From the NCBI GenBank assembly GCA_900543715.1, contig UQSX01000036.1:1-26062 (forward strand): a stretch of 26,062 nt of DNA, in the 5' to 3' direction. The notes beneath the pieces were generated by a model. That model had not been told where the DNA came from and searched no databases. It saw only the letters and a program-made list of their open reading frames with translations. Position numbers and translations under genes: made by a program. Source of the stretch: an uncultured Blautia sp. (GTDB taxonomy: Bacteria; Bacillota; Clostridia; Lachnospirales; Lachnospiraceae). Position 1 is the stretch's first letter. Each line of letters opens with the position of its first letter. Below are positions 1 to 6,709 of the stretch, piece after piece.

Positions 1-387
1 GAAGATGAGAAGGTGAAAGCACAGGGCAGGACTAATGAGATGACCCGGTGGGCGGTGAAAGAGCTGGAGGAATATTTTCAGGGCAAGAGAAAGGTCTTTA
101 CGGTGCCCTGTGTTCCCAAGGGAACAGATTTCCAGAAAAGAGTATGGGAGGCTCTTATTCAGATTCCCTATGGAGAGACAAGGACTTATAAAGAAATTGC
201 AGCGGCAGCAGGAAACCCGAAAGCCAGCCGGGCAGTGGGGATGGCAAATAACAGGAATCCTATACCCATTATCATTCCCTGCCACAGAGTGATCGGAACT
301 AATGGAAGCCTGACTGGCTATGCAGGGGGACTGAAAGTTAAAGAATATTTGCTGAAACTGGAAAGAGAGAACTGCGATGAAAATTGA
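1..387 (+). CDS. ogt: Methylated-DNA--[protein]-cysteine S-methyltransferase, 5'-truncated by window edge
   Basis: Suicide DNA-repair enzyme that moves the alkyl group from O6-alkylguanine to its own cysteine. The reading frame is open from base 1, so the true start lies upstream; the GTG at 13 is an internal valine codon. Counting from that codon, the DNA-recognition helix region (about residues 59-82) ends in the diagnostic active-site motif PCHRVIG, with the acceptor cysteine at about residue 90, followed by the usual GYAGG and a C-terminal Leu/Lys-rich helix. About 128 codons are present; the family is usually 150-180, so roughly the first 30-50 residues, mainly the poorly conserved N-terminal domain, are missing here. 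The end overlaps the start of the next gene by 11 bases, which suggests translational coupling. Identification is firm; the Ogt/MGMT subtype is not resolved. Confidence 0.93.
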   Translation, partial: EDEKVKAQGRTNEMTRWAVKELEEYFQGKRKVFTVPCVPKGTDFQKRVWEALIQIPYGETRTYKEIAAAAGNPKASRAVGMANNRNPIPIIIPCHRVIGTNGSLTGYAGGLKVKEYLLKLERENCDEN

Positions 388-817
388 AGTTATAAGCCCA
401 TCAGATAATTCCTGGAATTCTCTCATAGAATTTGCAGAACACTGTTCCTGGCAGGGAGGAAAATATCTGGCGGAAGATATGAGAAAAAATTTTTCTGACT
501 GGGAACGGGTAGTGGCAGCAGTAGAAGAAGGGAAAATTGCAGGGTATTGTGCGGTGTCAAAAAGCGACTGCATCAACAATGTAACCTATACACCATATAT
601 CAGTTATGTGTTTGTAGATGAAAAATTCCGGGGGAACAGACTTAGTCAGTTGCTGATTGAAAAGGCAGAAGATTATTTGGAATCCCAGGGCTTCCATGAG
701 GTTTTTGTAGTCAGCCATTTTGAGGGCTTTTACGAAAAATATGGATATGTACATATTGATACAAAGCCAGCTTACTGGGGAGAGATGCAGAAAATCTATA
801 GACATAAGCTTTCATAA
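377..817 (+). CDS. GNAT family N-acetyltransferase
   Basis: A 146-residue single-domain acetyltransferase of the GNAT fold, which uses acetyl-CoA to acetylate an amine on a small molecule or protein. The acetyl-CoA-binding part is visible at about residues 73-97: a beta strand (ISYVFV), then FRGNRLSQLLIEKA, a variant of the R/Q-x-x-G-x-G/A pyrophosphate-binding loop. It is followed by the motif FYEKYGYV typical of the last strand. The start ATG lies inside the end of the upstream methyltransferase gene, so the two are probably co-translated. A stem-loop terminator follows 24 bases after the stop. The substrate cannot be told from the sequence. Confidence 0.85.
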   Translation: MKIEVISPSDNSWNSLIEFAEHCSWQGGKYLAEDMRKNFSDWERVVAAVEEGKIAGYCAVSKSDCINNVTYTPYISYVFVDEKFRGNRLSQLLIEKAEDYLESQGFHEVFVVSHFEGFYEKYGYVHIDTKPAYWGEMQKIYRHKLS

Positions 818-840
818 CGGTTAATTGAGGATACATAGGG

Positions 841-905
841 AAAAGAAGGAAAATTGGTTTGCCTGTTTACGATAACAGGGAGGCCAGTTTTCCTTCTTTT
901 TAAAT
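841..905 (+). terminator. Rho-independent terminator after the GNAT gene
   Basis: Arms at 841-857 and 884-900 pair over 17 positions with one G-T wobble, and a second inner stem (CCTGTT/AACAGG) extends the fold. The right arm ends in a T-rich run (CTTCTTTTTAAATTTT). The left arm begins with AAAAG, so it could also work on the opposite strand. It separates the ogt-GNAT unit from the GntR operon. Confidence 0.85.
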
Positions 906-911
906 TTTGAA

Positions 912-964
912 ATAAACAGTATATAACACTTGACAACAGTTAACTACTGTTATATACTGTTTAT
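912..964. promoter_or_regulatory. Probable operator: 17-bp perfect inverted repeat around the GntR promoter
   Basis: ATAAACAGTATATAACA at 912-928 is the exact reverse complement of 948-964, with a 19-bp gap. A second, inner pair AACAGT/ACTGTT (935-940, 946-951) repeats the same core. The left arm sits just upstream of the -35 box and the right arm covers the -10 box, so a dimeric repressor bound here would block RNA polymerase. The first gene downstream encodes a GntR/YtrA-type regulator, the likely ligand; that assignment is inferred. Confidence 0.8.
930..958 (+). promoter_or_regulatory. Sigma-A promoter of the GntR-ABC operon
   Basis: A consensus -35 box TTGACA (930-935) and -10 box TATACT (953-958) are separated by exactly 17 bases. 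The promoter is embedded in the 912-964 inverted repeat. Transcription should begin near 965, about 20 bases before the regulator's start codon. Confidence 0.85.
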
Positions 965-983
965 AACGAAGGAGGAACAATGC

Positions 984-1355
984 ATGAAGATAATCATAAA
1001 CAATTCTCTGATGATCCCGATCTACGAGCAGATTGTAGACCAGATCAAGACCCTTATCCGGAAAGGGGAGTTAAAGGAGAATGATAATCTGCCTTCTGTA
1101 CGGGCTTTGGCCAGGGAACTGAAGATCAGCGCCCTGACAGTGAAAAAGGCCTATGACGATCTGGAAGCTGAAGGCTTTACCGTTACGGTACACGGCAAAG
1201 GAACCTATGTGGCGGCGACCAATGCAGAACGGATTTTGGAAGAGCAGAAAAAGGAAGTAGAGGCAGATTTGGAAAAAGCTATACAGAAAGCCAGACGATG
1301 CGGAATCAGCGATGAAGACTTAAAAGACATTTTTGAGTTATTGTTGGAGGGATGA
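984..1355 (+). CDS. GntR family transcriptional regulator, YtrA subfamily
   Basis: A short GntR repressor (123 residues) with an N-terminal winged helix-turn-helix, about residues 10-77, and only a short helical C-terminal tail, as in the YtrA subfamily, which lacks a large effector-binding domain. Visible signature stretches are IPIYEQIVDQIK, LPSVRALARELKIS and the wing HGKGTYVA. The ATG at 984 is chosen because GGAGG at 971-975 lies 8 bases upstream; a longer in-frame start at 930 would begin inside the -35 box and cannot be used. The gene precedes an ABC transporter, the usual YtrA arrangement, and its promoter lies in a large inverted repeat, so it very likely represses its own operon. 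By analogy with B. subtilis YtrA the signal may be cell-envelope stress, which is inference. Stop and next start region overlap. Confidence 0.92.
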   Translation: MKIIINNSLMIPIYEQIVDQIKTLIRKGELKENDNLPSVRALARELKISALTVKKAYDDLEAEGFTVTVHGKGTYVAATNAERILEEQKKEVEADLEKAIQKARRCGISDEDLKDIFELLLEG

Positions 1356-1357
1356 TT

Positions 1358-2209
1358 ATGTTAAAAATCGATCATTTAAGAAAGAACTATGGAAGTTTTG
1401 CTTTGGACTGTACCCTGGAAGTGCAGCCAGGCTGTATCACAGGACTGATCGGCCAGAATGGAGCGGGAAAAAGCACTACATTTAAAGCAGTTTTAGGTCT
1501 TATCTCTACAGAGGGCGGAAGCATCCGGATTTTTGGAAAGGACCTGAAGGACTTTACCGCAAAAGACAAACAGGGGTTGGGAGTGGTCCTCTCCGATTCC
1601 GGATTCAGCGGATATCTGACTATTGAAGATATCATCCCTGTGATGGAAAGCCTCTATACCAAATTTGACAAGACCTTTTTTAAAGAGCAGATAAAGCGGT
1701 TTCAGCTTCCTGAAAAGAAACGTCTAAAGGATTTTTCTACGGGAATGAAGGCAAAGCTGAAGGTTCTGGCAGCGATTTCTCATAATGCAAAACTGCTGAT
1801 CCTTGACGAGCCTACAGCAGGTCTTGATGTGGTGGCCAGAGATGAACTTCTGGAAATGCTCCGGGAGTTTATGGAAAAGGACGAGGAACGGTCTATTCTC
1901 ATAAGCTCCCATATTTCCAGTGACCTGGAAACTTTGTGTGATGACCTTTACATGATCCATGAAGGAAAGATCATTCTCCATGAAGATACAGATGTGCTCC
2001 TCAGCGACTATGGACTTTTGAAAGTGGACAGAGAACAGTATACGGGATTGGATAAAGAATATATTCTGAGAAGAAAAAAGGAGAGCTACGGATATAGCTG
2101 CCTGACAAACCAGAAACAATATTATGTGGAGAATTATCCAGATATTGTCATTGAAAAAGGAAATATTGATGAAGTGATAACTATGATGATCAGAGGTGAA
2201 AGATTATGA
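1358..2209 (+). CDS. ABC transporter ATP-binding protein (YtrB-like)
   Basis: ATP-hydrolysing subunit of an ABC transporter, 283 residues. From the ATG at 1358: Walker A GQNGAGKST at about 32-40, a degenerate signature loop FSTGMKAKLK at about 126-135, Walker B LLILDEP at about 146-152 and a switch histidine in ISSHIS at about 185. The C-terminal 80 residues are an accessory region. ATG 1358 is preferred over the in-frame ATG at 1352 because GGAGG (1346-1350) is 7 bases from the former and only 1 from the latter. It overlaps the regulator's stop region and, by 4 bases, the downstream permease, so the three genes are one coupled operon. Substrate unknown; related YtrB proteins work in antibiotic or envelope-stress exporters. 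Confidence 0.93.
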   Translation: MLKIDHLRKNYGSFALDCTLEVQPGCITGLIGQNGAGKSTTFKAVLGLISTEGGSIRIFGKDLKDFTAKDKQGLGVVLSDSGFSGYLTIEDIIPVMESLYTKFDKTFFKEQIKRFQLPEKKRLKDFSTGMKAKLKVLAAISHNAKLLILDEPTAGLDVVARDELLEMLREFMEKDEERSILISSHISSDLETLCDDLYMIHEGKIILHEDTDVLLSDYGLLKVDREQYTGLDKEYILRRKKESYGYSCLTNQKQYYVENYPDIVIEKGNIDEVITMMIRGERL

Positions 2210-2859
2210 AAGGATTATTGATAAAAGATTTTCGGTTAATGAAAGTTCAGAAAAATTTTTTGACTTTAATCACAGTCATAGGAGTTTTTATGGCTCTGTT
2301 TTCTGAAAATGTATCGTATACGATTGGCTTTATATCTTTTATATTTTCGCTGTTTTCAATAAGCTCTATCAGTTATGATGAGCTTGACAATGGAAATGCT
2401 TTTTTGTTTTCCCTGCCCGTTACCAGAAAGACTTATACCATCGAAAAATATTGTTTCGGAATGATCATGGGACTGGGGGCCTGGATTATAATATCAATGC
2501 TGTCAGTAGCTATAGGAATCGGAAGAGGACAGGAGCCTGTTGGAGAATTAATTACAATTGCTTTTATAATTCTGCCCCTGGTATTATTTATGCTGGCAGT
2601 GATGGTGCCTGTAATGCTGAAATTTGGGGCTGAAAAGGGAAGAGTTGCGGTAGTCATTCTCTTTGCTGTGCTTTATTTGACAATAGTAATGCTGGCAGAG
2701 AGTGTACAACAGTGGGGAGAAGATTTTTTGCCGATTCTGGATTCTCTTCCTGAAATAGGAATTGGAACTTTTCTGGGAATCCTGATTGCCGCTGCTGTTT
2801 TAATTTTACTTTTGTCCGTGAGAATCAGTATCGGAATTGTAAAAAAGAAAGAATTTTAA
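2206..2859 (+). CDS. ABC-2 type transporter permease
   Basis: Membrane partner of the preceding ATPase, 217 residues. About six hydrophobic segments are visible (roughly residues 18-32, 37-55, 84-105, 118-140, 146-163 and 185-209). After the second comes a polar stretch with SYDELDNGNAFLFSLPVTRKTYTIEKY, which resembles the cytoplasmic coupling segment seen in small ABC-2 permeases of the ABC2_membrane_5 type. Start and upstream stop overlap (ATGA). The transported compound cannot be deduced. The protein ends in the basic tail KKKEF. Confidence 0.87.
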   Translation: MKGLLIKDFRLMKVQKNFLTLITVIGVFMALFSENVSYTIGFISFIFSLFSISSISYDELDNGNAFLFSLPVTRKTYTIEKYCFGMIMGLGAWIIISMLSVAIGIGRGQEPVGELITIAFIILPLVLFMLAVMVPVMLKFGAEKGRVAVVILFAVLYLTIVMLAESVQQWGEDFLPILDSLPEIGIGTFLGILIAAAVLILLLSVRISIGIVKKKEF

Positions 2860-2873
2860 GAGGGAAAACAAGT

Positions 2874-3095
2874 ATGAAAAATTCAGGCAGATGTCCAAAA
2901 TGCGGTTCTGTAGATATTGTTCGTGTTCCGGATAATCCCCGTCGTTATACCAGCGGAAACAATATCTATACCACTTCAATAACTTTAATAGGGAAAATCC
3001 CTGTTATCCGCTATGTATGTTGCTGCTGCGGCTATGTAGAGAACTGGGTGGAGAAGGCAGGGGAGCTGGATACCATTAAAAGAAATTTTGGATAA
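2874..3095 (+). CDS. Small zinc-ribbon protein of unknown role
   Basis: A 73-residue protein with two cysteine pairs: CPKC near residue 8 and CCCCG near residue 49. This is the spacing of a zinc ribbon, in which two CxxC knuckles hold one metal ion. It starts 14 bases after the permease stop with the weak Shine-Dalgarno-like sequence AGAGGG in between, so it is probably the last gene of the GntR-ABC operon. No enzyme motif, signal peptide or membrane segment is visible. It may bind nucleic acid or protein, or serve as an accessory to the transporter; I cannot tell which. Confidence 0.75.
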   Translation: MKNSGRCPKCGSVDIVRVPDNPRRYTSGNNIYTTSITLIGKIPVIRYVCCCCGYVENWVEKAGELDTIKRNFG

Positions 3096-3144
3096 AGTGG
3101 AAGTATATGGATTTTGGAAATGAAAACCATCAAGAAGAGAAATT

Positions 3145-3388
3145 TACGGTTGAAAAATGGTTTTTACAATTTTAACCGTAGTTTTAAACAGGGTAAAACG
3201 GTTAAATTTGGAATTTCCAAAATATAACCGTACTTTTTCCGGAAATTAAACGGTTAAAAAAGGCATTCGTTAAATTATAACCGTACAATAGCCTGGAAAT
3301 GAACGGTTATAATGGCATTTTTAGGATTATAACCGTATAACAGTCCGGAAATGAACGGTTAAATATAGCAATTTTGAATTATAACCGT
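3145..3388. repeat. Five-unit tandem array of opposed ACGGTT / AACCGT half-sites, period 52-53 bp
   Basis: ACGGTT occurs at 3146, 3198, 3250, 3303 and 3355, and its reverse complement AACCGT at 3174, 3226, 3279, 3331 and 3383. Steps are 52, 52, 53, 52 and 52, 53, 52, 52. The gap from each AACCGT to the next ACGGTT is always 18 bases; the gap the other way is 22 or 23. Flanks are partly conserved too (TATAACCGTA, GGAAATGA before AACGGTTA in the later units), while other spacer positions drift. The array lies in AT-rich DNA between convergent genes. It could be a row of protein-binding sites or a chain of short RNA hairpins. It matches no repeat family I recognise. Confidence 0.9.
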
Positions 3389-3461
3389 ATAATCCTGGAG
3401 AATCCCCAAGTTTAGTGATGATTTATGCGAAAAATAGGGGATAAAAAGAAAAGCTCAGAGT

Positions 3462-3617
3462 AAGGCGTTTCCGCATTAACCAAAATTGAGAATATTTATA
3501 CATTTTATTGCTCATTCTGCGCTGCTTTGAGCTTATGTTCTGTCTCAAAGCAATGCTCGACAAATTGGCATAAAATGTATAAATATTCCCGAAATATGAT
3601 TCATGCCACAACGCCTT
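3462..3617. repeat. Long imperfect inverted repeat (MITE-like or structured RNA / bidirectional terminator)
   Basis: Arms 3462-3508 and 3570-3617 are largely complementary over 47-48 positions. They contain a perfect 19-bp block (3490-3508 with 3570-3588), an 8-bp outer block (AAGGCGTT with AACGCCTT), and partial matches between. The 61-bp centre holds its own 9-bp stem (TGCTTTGAG 3523-3531, CTCAAAGCA 3544-3552). Both outer flanks are U-rich when read outward (GCTTTTTATG on plus; GCTTTTCTTTTTATCC on minus), so it may end transcription of both convergent neighbours. No coding sequence is credible inside. A miniature transposable element is an equal possibility; no clear target-site duplication was found. 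Confidence 0.8.
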
Positions 3618-3634
3618 GCTTTTTATGAAGATTA

Positions 3635-5380
3635 TTATTCCACCTGCTCAATCCCGGAAATATCCGGTTCGATCATCAGGGAATAGTTGGTGTAGTAGAC
3701 GACAAACCCTGGTTTGGCGCCGTTAGGTTTTTTTACATGTTTTTTCTGGATATAATCAATTTCCACTTTAGGGGCTGTTCTGCCGCTGGAATAGTAGGCG
3801 GCCAGCCGTCCGGCTTCTTCAAAGGTTCTGTCCGGCAGCTCTTCGTTATTGCTCTTTACGATTACGTGGGAGCCGGCCATTTTTTTGGCGTGGAACCACC
3901 AGTCATTTCCTGTGGCGAATTTAAAAGTCAGCTCGTCATTCTGGTAGTTATTTTTTCCCACATAGATATGGTAGCCATCGCTGGAAATATAATGAAGAGG
4001 TTTTGACTTTGCCATTGCCTTCTTTTTATTTCCGGAATAATGTTTCTTGATATATCCGTATTCGGCCAGCTCATCTTTGATCTGGGACAGATCGTTTTCC
4101 TGAAGGGCAATGTCCAGAGCTGTGCTGATGGATTCCAGATGCTGGATTTCTTCTTCCGTATCTTTTAACTGTTCCTCCAGAGCCTGGGCAGTACGTTTCA
4201 GCTTATTGTAACGGTCAAAATATTTCTTGGCGTTTTCCTGAGGGCTCATAGTGGGATCCAGAGGAATAGTAATCTCCTCGTTGGTATAATAATTCAGAGC
4301 CTTAAAGGATTTGCAGCCTTCCTCCAGGTTATATCCGTAGGTGTTGATCAGTTCTCCGTAAACTTTGTACTTGTCCATTTTCTGAGTATCCTTCATCTGC
4401 TTGGACTGGAGATCCAGTTTTTTCCGATTCCGCTCCAGGGCGGTCTGAACGATCCGGCGAAGGTCAGAAGATTTCTGACGGATCCGGGTAATCTGATCTT
4501 TCTGGGCGTAATACTGTTCCAGTACCTGGGACATGGAAGAAAAGTTTTTCGCAGAAGCGTCTATATATTTTGTCAGAGGAAGAGCGGCGTATTCCACCGG
4601 CTCTTCTTTTTCATTATAGACAATATTGGGCTGAAAATTTCCTTCTTTTACATCTTCCATAAGTCTTTGAAAAGTATGGAAGAGATGTTCCTTTGCCGGA
4701 GGCGTGAGAGATTTTGCCGGCTGGCTGCCGTCCAGGGAAGCCCGATGGCAGATTTCCTCGGCAATACAGGGGCTGATTCCTGTGAGGGAAGTATAGAGAG
4801 CCTTGGACAGATTTACAGGCTTTTCGCATACAGATTGGGAAAATTCCTCTTCGGACACAGTCATAGGGTTATATTTTTCCTGAGTCTTTGGAAGGAAATA
4901 GGCTCTGCCTGGAAGCACTTCCCGGACAGAGCTGACATTTCCGGAAATATGCTTGATGCTGTCCAGGATCATCCGCTCTTCATTTAAGAAAATAATATTG
5001 CTGTGTTTTCCCATGATTTCTACCACCAGAATTTTGCGGCACAGATCTCCCAGCTCATTTAAATGCTCAATTTCAAATTCAATAGCTCTTTCCATATCCG
5101 GCTGGGTCACAGAGACGATCCTTCCGCTTCCGATATGTTTCCGCAGAAGCATGCAGAAATTAGGGGCGGTCAAGGGGCTGGTTTTATTTTTATCTGTAAA
5201 ATAGATCAATGGAAGGGAAGCGCTGGCGGAGATCAGGAGACGGTACTGAGTCTTGTTGTTTTTTATGGTGATCAGCAGCTCGTCGGCCTCCGGCTGAGCG
5301 ATTTTATTGATCTTTCCTCCCACGATAGTATCTTGAAATTCTTTTACCATGTTTGCAATGGTGATTCCGTCAAATGCCAT
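3635..5380 (-). CDS. rqcH: NFACT family protein RqcH (Rqc2/NEMF homologue)
   Basis: Ribosome quality-control factor, 581 residues, a normal length. In bacteria RqcH binds stalled 50S subunits carrying peptidyl-tRNA and recruits tRNA-Ala to add C-terminal alanine tails that mark the chain for degradation. The N-terminal NFACT-N domain starts with the family-typical MAFDGITIANMV; a helical coiled-coil middle spans about 283-440; the C-terminal NFACT-R (DUF814) domain spans about 462-560 and includes YHIYVGKNNYQND and DWWFHAKKMAGSHVI. Residues 97-98 read Glu-Arg where the described catalytic motif is Asp-Arg. Older annotations call this family fibronectin-binding protein A. AAGGAG lies 10 bases before the ATG. 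It is divergently transcribed from yicC. Confidence 0.93.
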   Translation of the reverse strand: MAFDGITIANMVKEFQDTIVGGKINKIAQPEADELLITIKNNKTQYRLLISASASLPLIYFTDKNKTSPLTAPNFCMLLRKHIGSGRIVSVTQPDMERAIEFEIEHLNELGDLCRKILVVEIMGKHSNIIFLNEERMILDSIKHISGNVSSVREVLPGRAYFLPKTQEKYNPMTVSEEEFSQSVCEKPVNLSKALYTSLTGISPCIAEEICHRASLDGSQPAKSLTPPAKEHLFHTFQRLMEDVKEGNFQPNIVYNEKEEPVEYAALPLTKYIDASAKNFSSMSQVLEQYYAQKDQITRIRQKSSDLRRIVQTALERNRKKLDLQSKQMKDTQKMDKYKVYGELINTYGYNLEEGCKSFKALNYYTNEEITIPLDPTMSPQENAKKYFDRYNKLKRTAQALEEQLKDTEEEIQHLESISTALDIALQENDLSQIKDELAEYGYIKKHYSGNKKKAMAKSKPLHYISSDGYHIYVGKNNYQNDELTFKFATGNDWWFHAKKMAGSHVIVKSNNEELPDRTFEEAGRLAAYYSSGRTAPKVEIDYIQKKHVKKPNGAKPGFVVYYTNYSLMIEPDISGIEQVE

Positions 5381-5423
5381 AGTCTTTGCACTCCTTTATC
5401 AATCATTTGGGGATATCCTTTTT

Positions 5424-5452
5424 ATCTTATCATAAATTTTTATAAGAAGCAA
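5424..5452 (-). promoter_or_regulatory. Possible promoter of rqcH
   Basis: On the minus strand TTGCTT (5452-5447) and TAAGAT (5429-5424) are 17 bases apart, 44 bases before the rqcH start codon. The match is moderate, and a nearby TATGAT (5434-5429) is another possible -10 box. Confidence 0.4.
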
Positions 5453-5460
5453 AAAAATGT

Positions 5461-5489
5461 TTGACGGGTATGTGCCTTTGACTTATAAT
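5461..5489 (+). promoter_or_regulatory. Sigma-A promoter of the yicC-remA-gmk-rpoZ operon
   Basis: TTGACG (5461-5466) and a perfect TATAAT (5484-5489) are spaced by 17 bases, with yicC starting at 5544. It is back to back with the rqcH promoter region. An apparent ATG at 5457 upstream of these boxes cannot be the translation start. Confidence 0.8.
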
Positions 5490-5543
5490 GACTATGTATG
5501 TTTATGCCCTCAGGCAAATAATGGACACAGAAAAGAGTTTTAC

Positions 5544-6422
5544 ATGATTAAAAGTATGACCGGCTTCGGCAGAGCCGAGCTAGTAGACGAAGAAAAGAAG
5601 ATCACCGTAGAGATGAAGTCTGTGAATCATCGGTATCTGGATATTAATATGCGGATGCCTAAGAAGCTCAGCTTTTTTGAGGCGGCGATCCGTAATCTTC
5701 TGAAAGAGTATATTCAGAGAGGAAAGGTAGATCTCTTTATTACTTATGAAGATTACACCCAGAGCAGAGTTTCGGTAAAATACAACCGGGAGATTGCCCA
5801 GCAGTATCTTACCTATCTCAGGGAGATGGGCAGTGAATTTGGACTTGAGACAGAGATTACTGCGGCAGCTCTTTCCAAATATCCAGAGGTGTTTACCATG
5901 GAAGAACAGGCTCCTGATGAGAAAGAGCTTTGGACAGCCCTGGAACAGGTGATCCGCAGCGCAGCCGGACAGTTTGTAGAGAGCCGGACCCAGGAGGGGG
6001 CTCATCTGAGACAGGATATCCTGGAAAAACTGAAGGCTATGGATAAAAAAGTAGATCTGGTAGAAGAGAGATCTCCTGAGATCCTGCAGGAATACCGGGA
6101 GAAGCTGGAAGGCAAGGTGAGAGAGCTTCTGGCGGATACCCAGATCGAGGAGAGCCGGATCGCGGCAGAGGTAATTCTTTTTGCCGATAAGATCTGTACA
6201 GATGAGGAAACGGTCCGGCTGAAAAGCCATATCCATCGTATGGAGGAAGTTCTCCATGAGAACGAAGGAATCGGACGGAAGCTGGATTTCATTGCACAGG
6301 AGATGAACCGGGAGGCAAATACCATTCTCTCCAAAGCCAACGATCTGGAAACTTCTAACCTGGCCATCGATCTGAAGACAGAGATTGAGAAAGTCCGGGA
6401 ACAGATCCAAAACATCGAATAA
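5544..6422 (+). CDS. yicC: YicC/YloC family endoribonuclease
   Basis: A 292-residue protein beginning with the family hallmark MIKSMTGFGRAE. The N-terminal YicC domain covers about residues 1-155 and the C-terminal DUF1732 domain about 205-292, including EVILFADKICTDEETVRLKSH written across the conserved helical region and the terminal KTEIEKVREQIQNIE. Members are known to be endoribonucleases, shown for E. coli YicC and B. subtilis YloC. The ATG at 5544 is chosen by family alignment and because the open frame upstream overlaps the promoter; no strong Shine-Dalgarno is visible. It leads the conserved run yicC-remA-gmk-rpoZ found across Firmicutes, 8 bases before remA. Confidence 0.93.
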   Translation: MIKSMTGFGRAELVDEEKKITVEMKSVNHRYLDINMRMPKKLSFFEAAIRNLLKEYIQRGKVDLFITYEDYTQSRVSVKYNREIAQQYLTYLREMGSEFGLETEITAAALSKYPEVFTMEEQAPDEKELWTALEQVIRSAAGQFVESRTQEGAHLRQDILEKLKAMDKKVDLVEERSPEILQEYREKLEGKVRELLADTQIEESRIAAEVILFADKICTDEETVRLKSHIHRMEEVLHENEGIGRKLDFIAQEMNREANTILSKANDLETSNLAIDLKTEIEKVREQIQNIE

Positions 6423-6430
6423 AGGCAGGC

Positions 6431-6709
6431 ATGTCTATGGCAAAGTTATTGAATATCGGATTTGGAAATGTAGTGAATATGGATAAGGTGGTAGCGGTGG
6501 TCAGCCCTGATGCGGCTCCTATCAAGCGTCTTGTACAGGCAGCTAAGGAATCGGGAAAGGCAGTGGACGCTACGCAGGGAAGGAAAACAAAGGCAGTCCT
6601 TATTACAGACGGCGATATGGTGGTCCTTTCTGCTCTCCAGCCGGAGACCATATCCAAAAGGTTCGGTACATTTCCGGAAAATGAAACAAGAGGGGAATAT
6701 GATGGCTGA
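6431..6709 (+). CDS. remA: RemA-type DUF370 regulator
   Basis: A 92-residue DUF370 protein close to B. subtilis RemA, a DNA-binding activator of extracellular-matrix and osmoprotection genes that forms oligomeric rings. Recognisable stretches are LNIGFGNVVNMDKVVAVVSP, PIKRLVQAAKESGK, VDATQGRKTKAVLITD and SALQPETI. Position between yicC and gmk is the standard one for this family. The stop overlaps the first codons of gmk. ATG 6431 and ATG 6437 are both possible starts; AGGCAGG lies immediately upstream, which fits 6437 slightly better by spacing. Its targets in this organism are unknown. Confidence 0.92.
   Translation: MSMAKLLNIGFGNVVNMDKVVAVVSPDAAPIKRLVQAAKESGKAVDATQGRKTKAVLITDGDMVVLSALQPETISKRFGTFPENETRGEYDG

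Noticed and set aside
930..983. Upstream extension of the GntR gene from a TTG at 930
   Set aside because: The extension begins inside the -35 box TTGACA and would lie mostly before the transcription start; ATG 984 has a proper ribosome binding site.
3145..3388. CRISPR array
   Set aside because: The repeated part is short 6-10 bp half-sites in alternating orientation, the spacers are partly similar to each other, and no cas gene is near.
3490..3588. Invertible DNA switch (phase-variable promoter) flanked by the 19-bp inverted repeat
   Set aside because: The 61-bp centre has no clear promoter and neither neighbour is oriented to be driven by it (both genes converge); no recombinase gene in the window. 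Long-read checking of both orientations would settle it.
3423..3611. 62-aa minus-strand ORF
   Set aside because: It lies wholly within the long inverted repeat, has no convincing ribosome binding site and no recognisable protein features.
5580..6410. 276-aa minus-strand ORF
   Set aside because: Shadow of yicC on the opposite strand; composition is low-quality and yicC has a clear family match.
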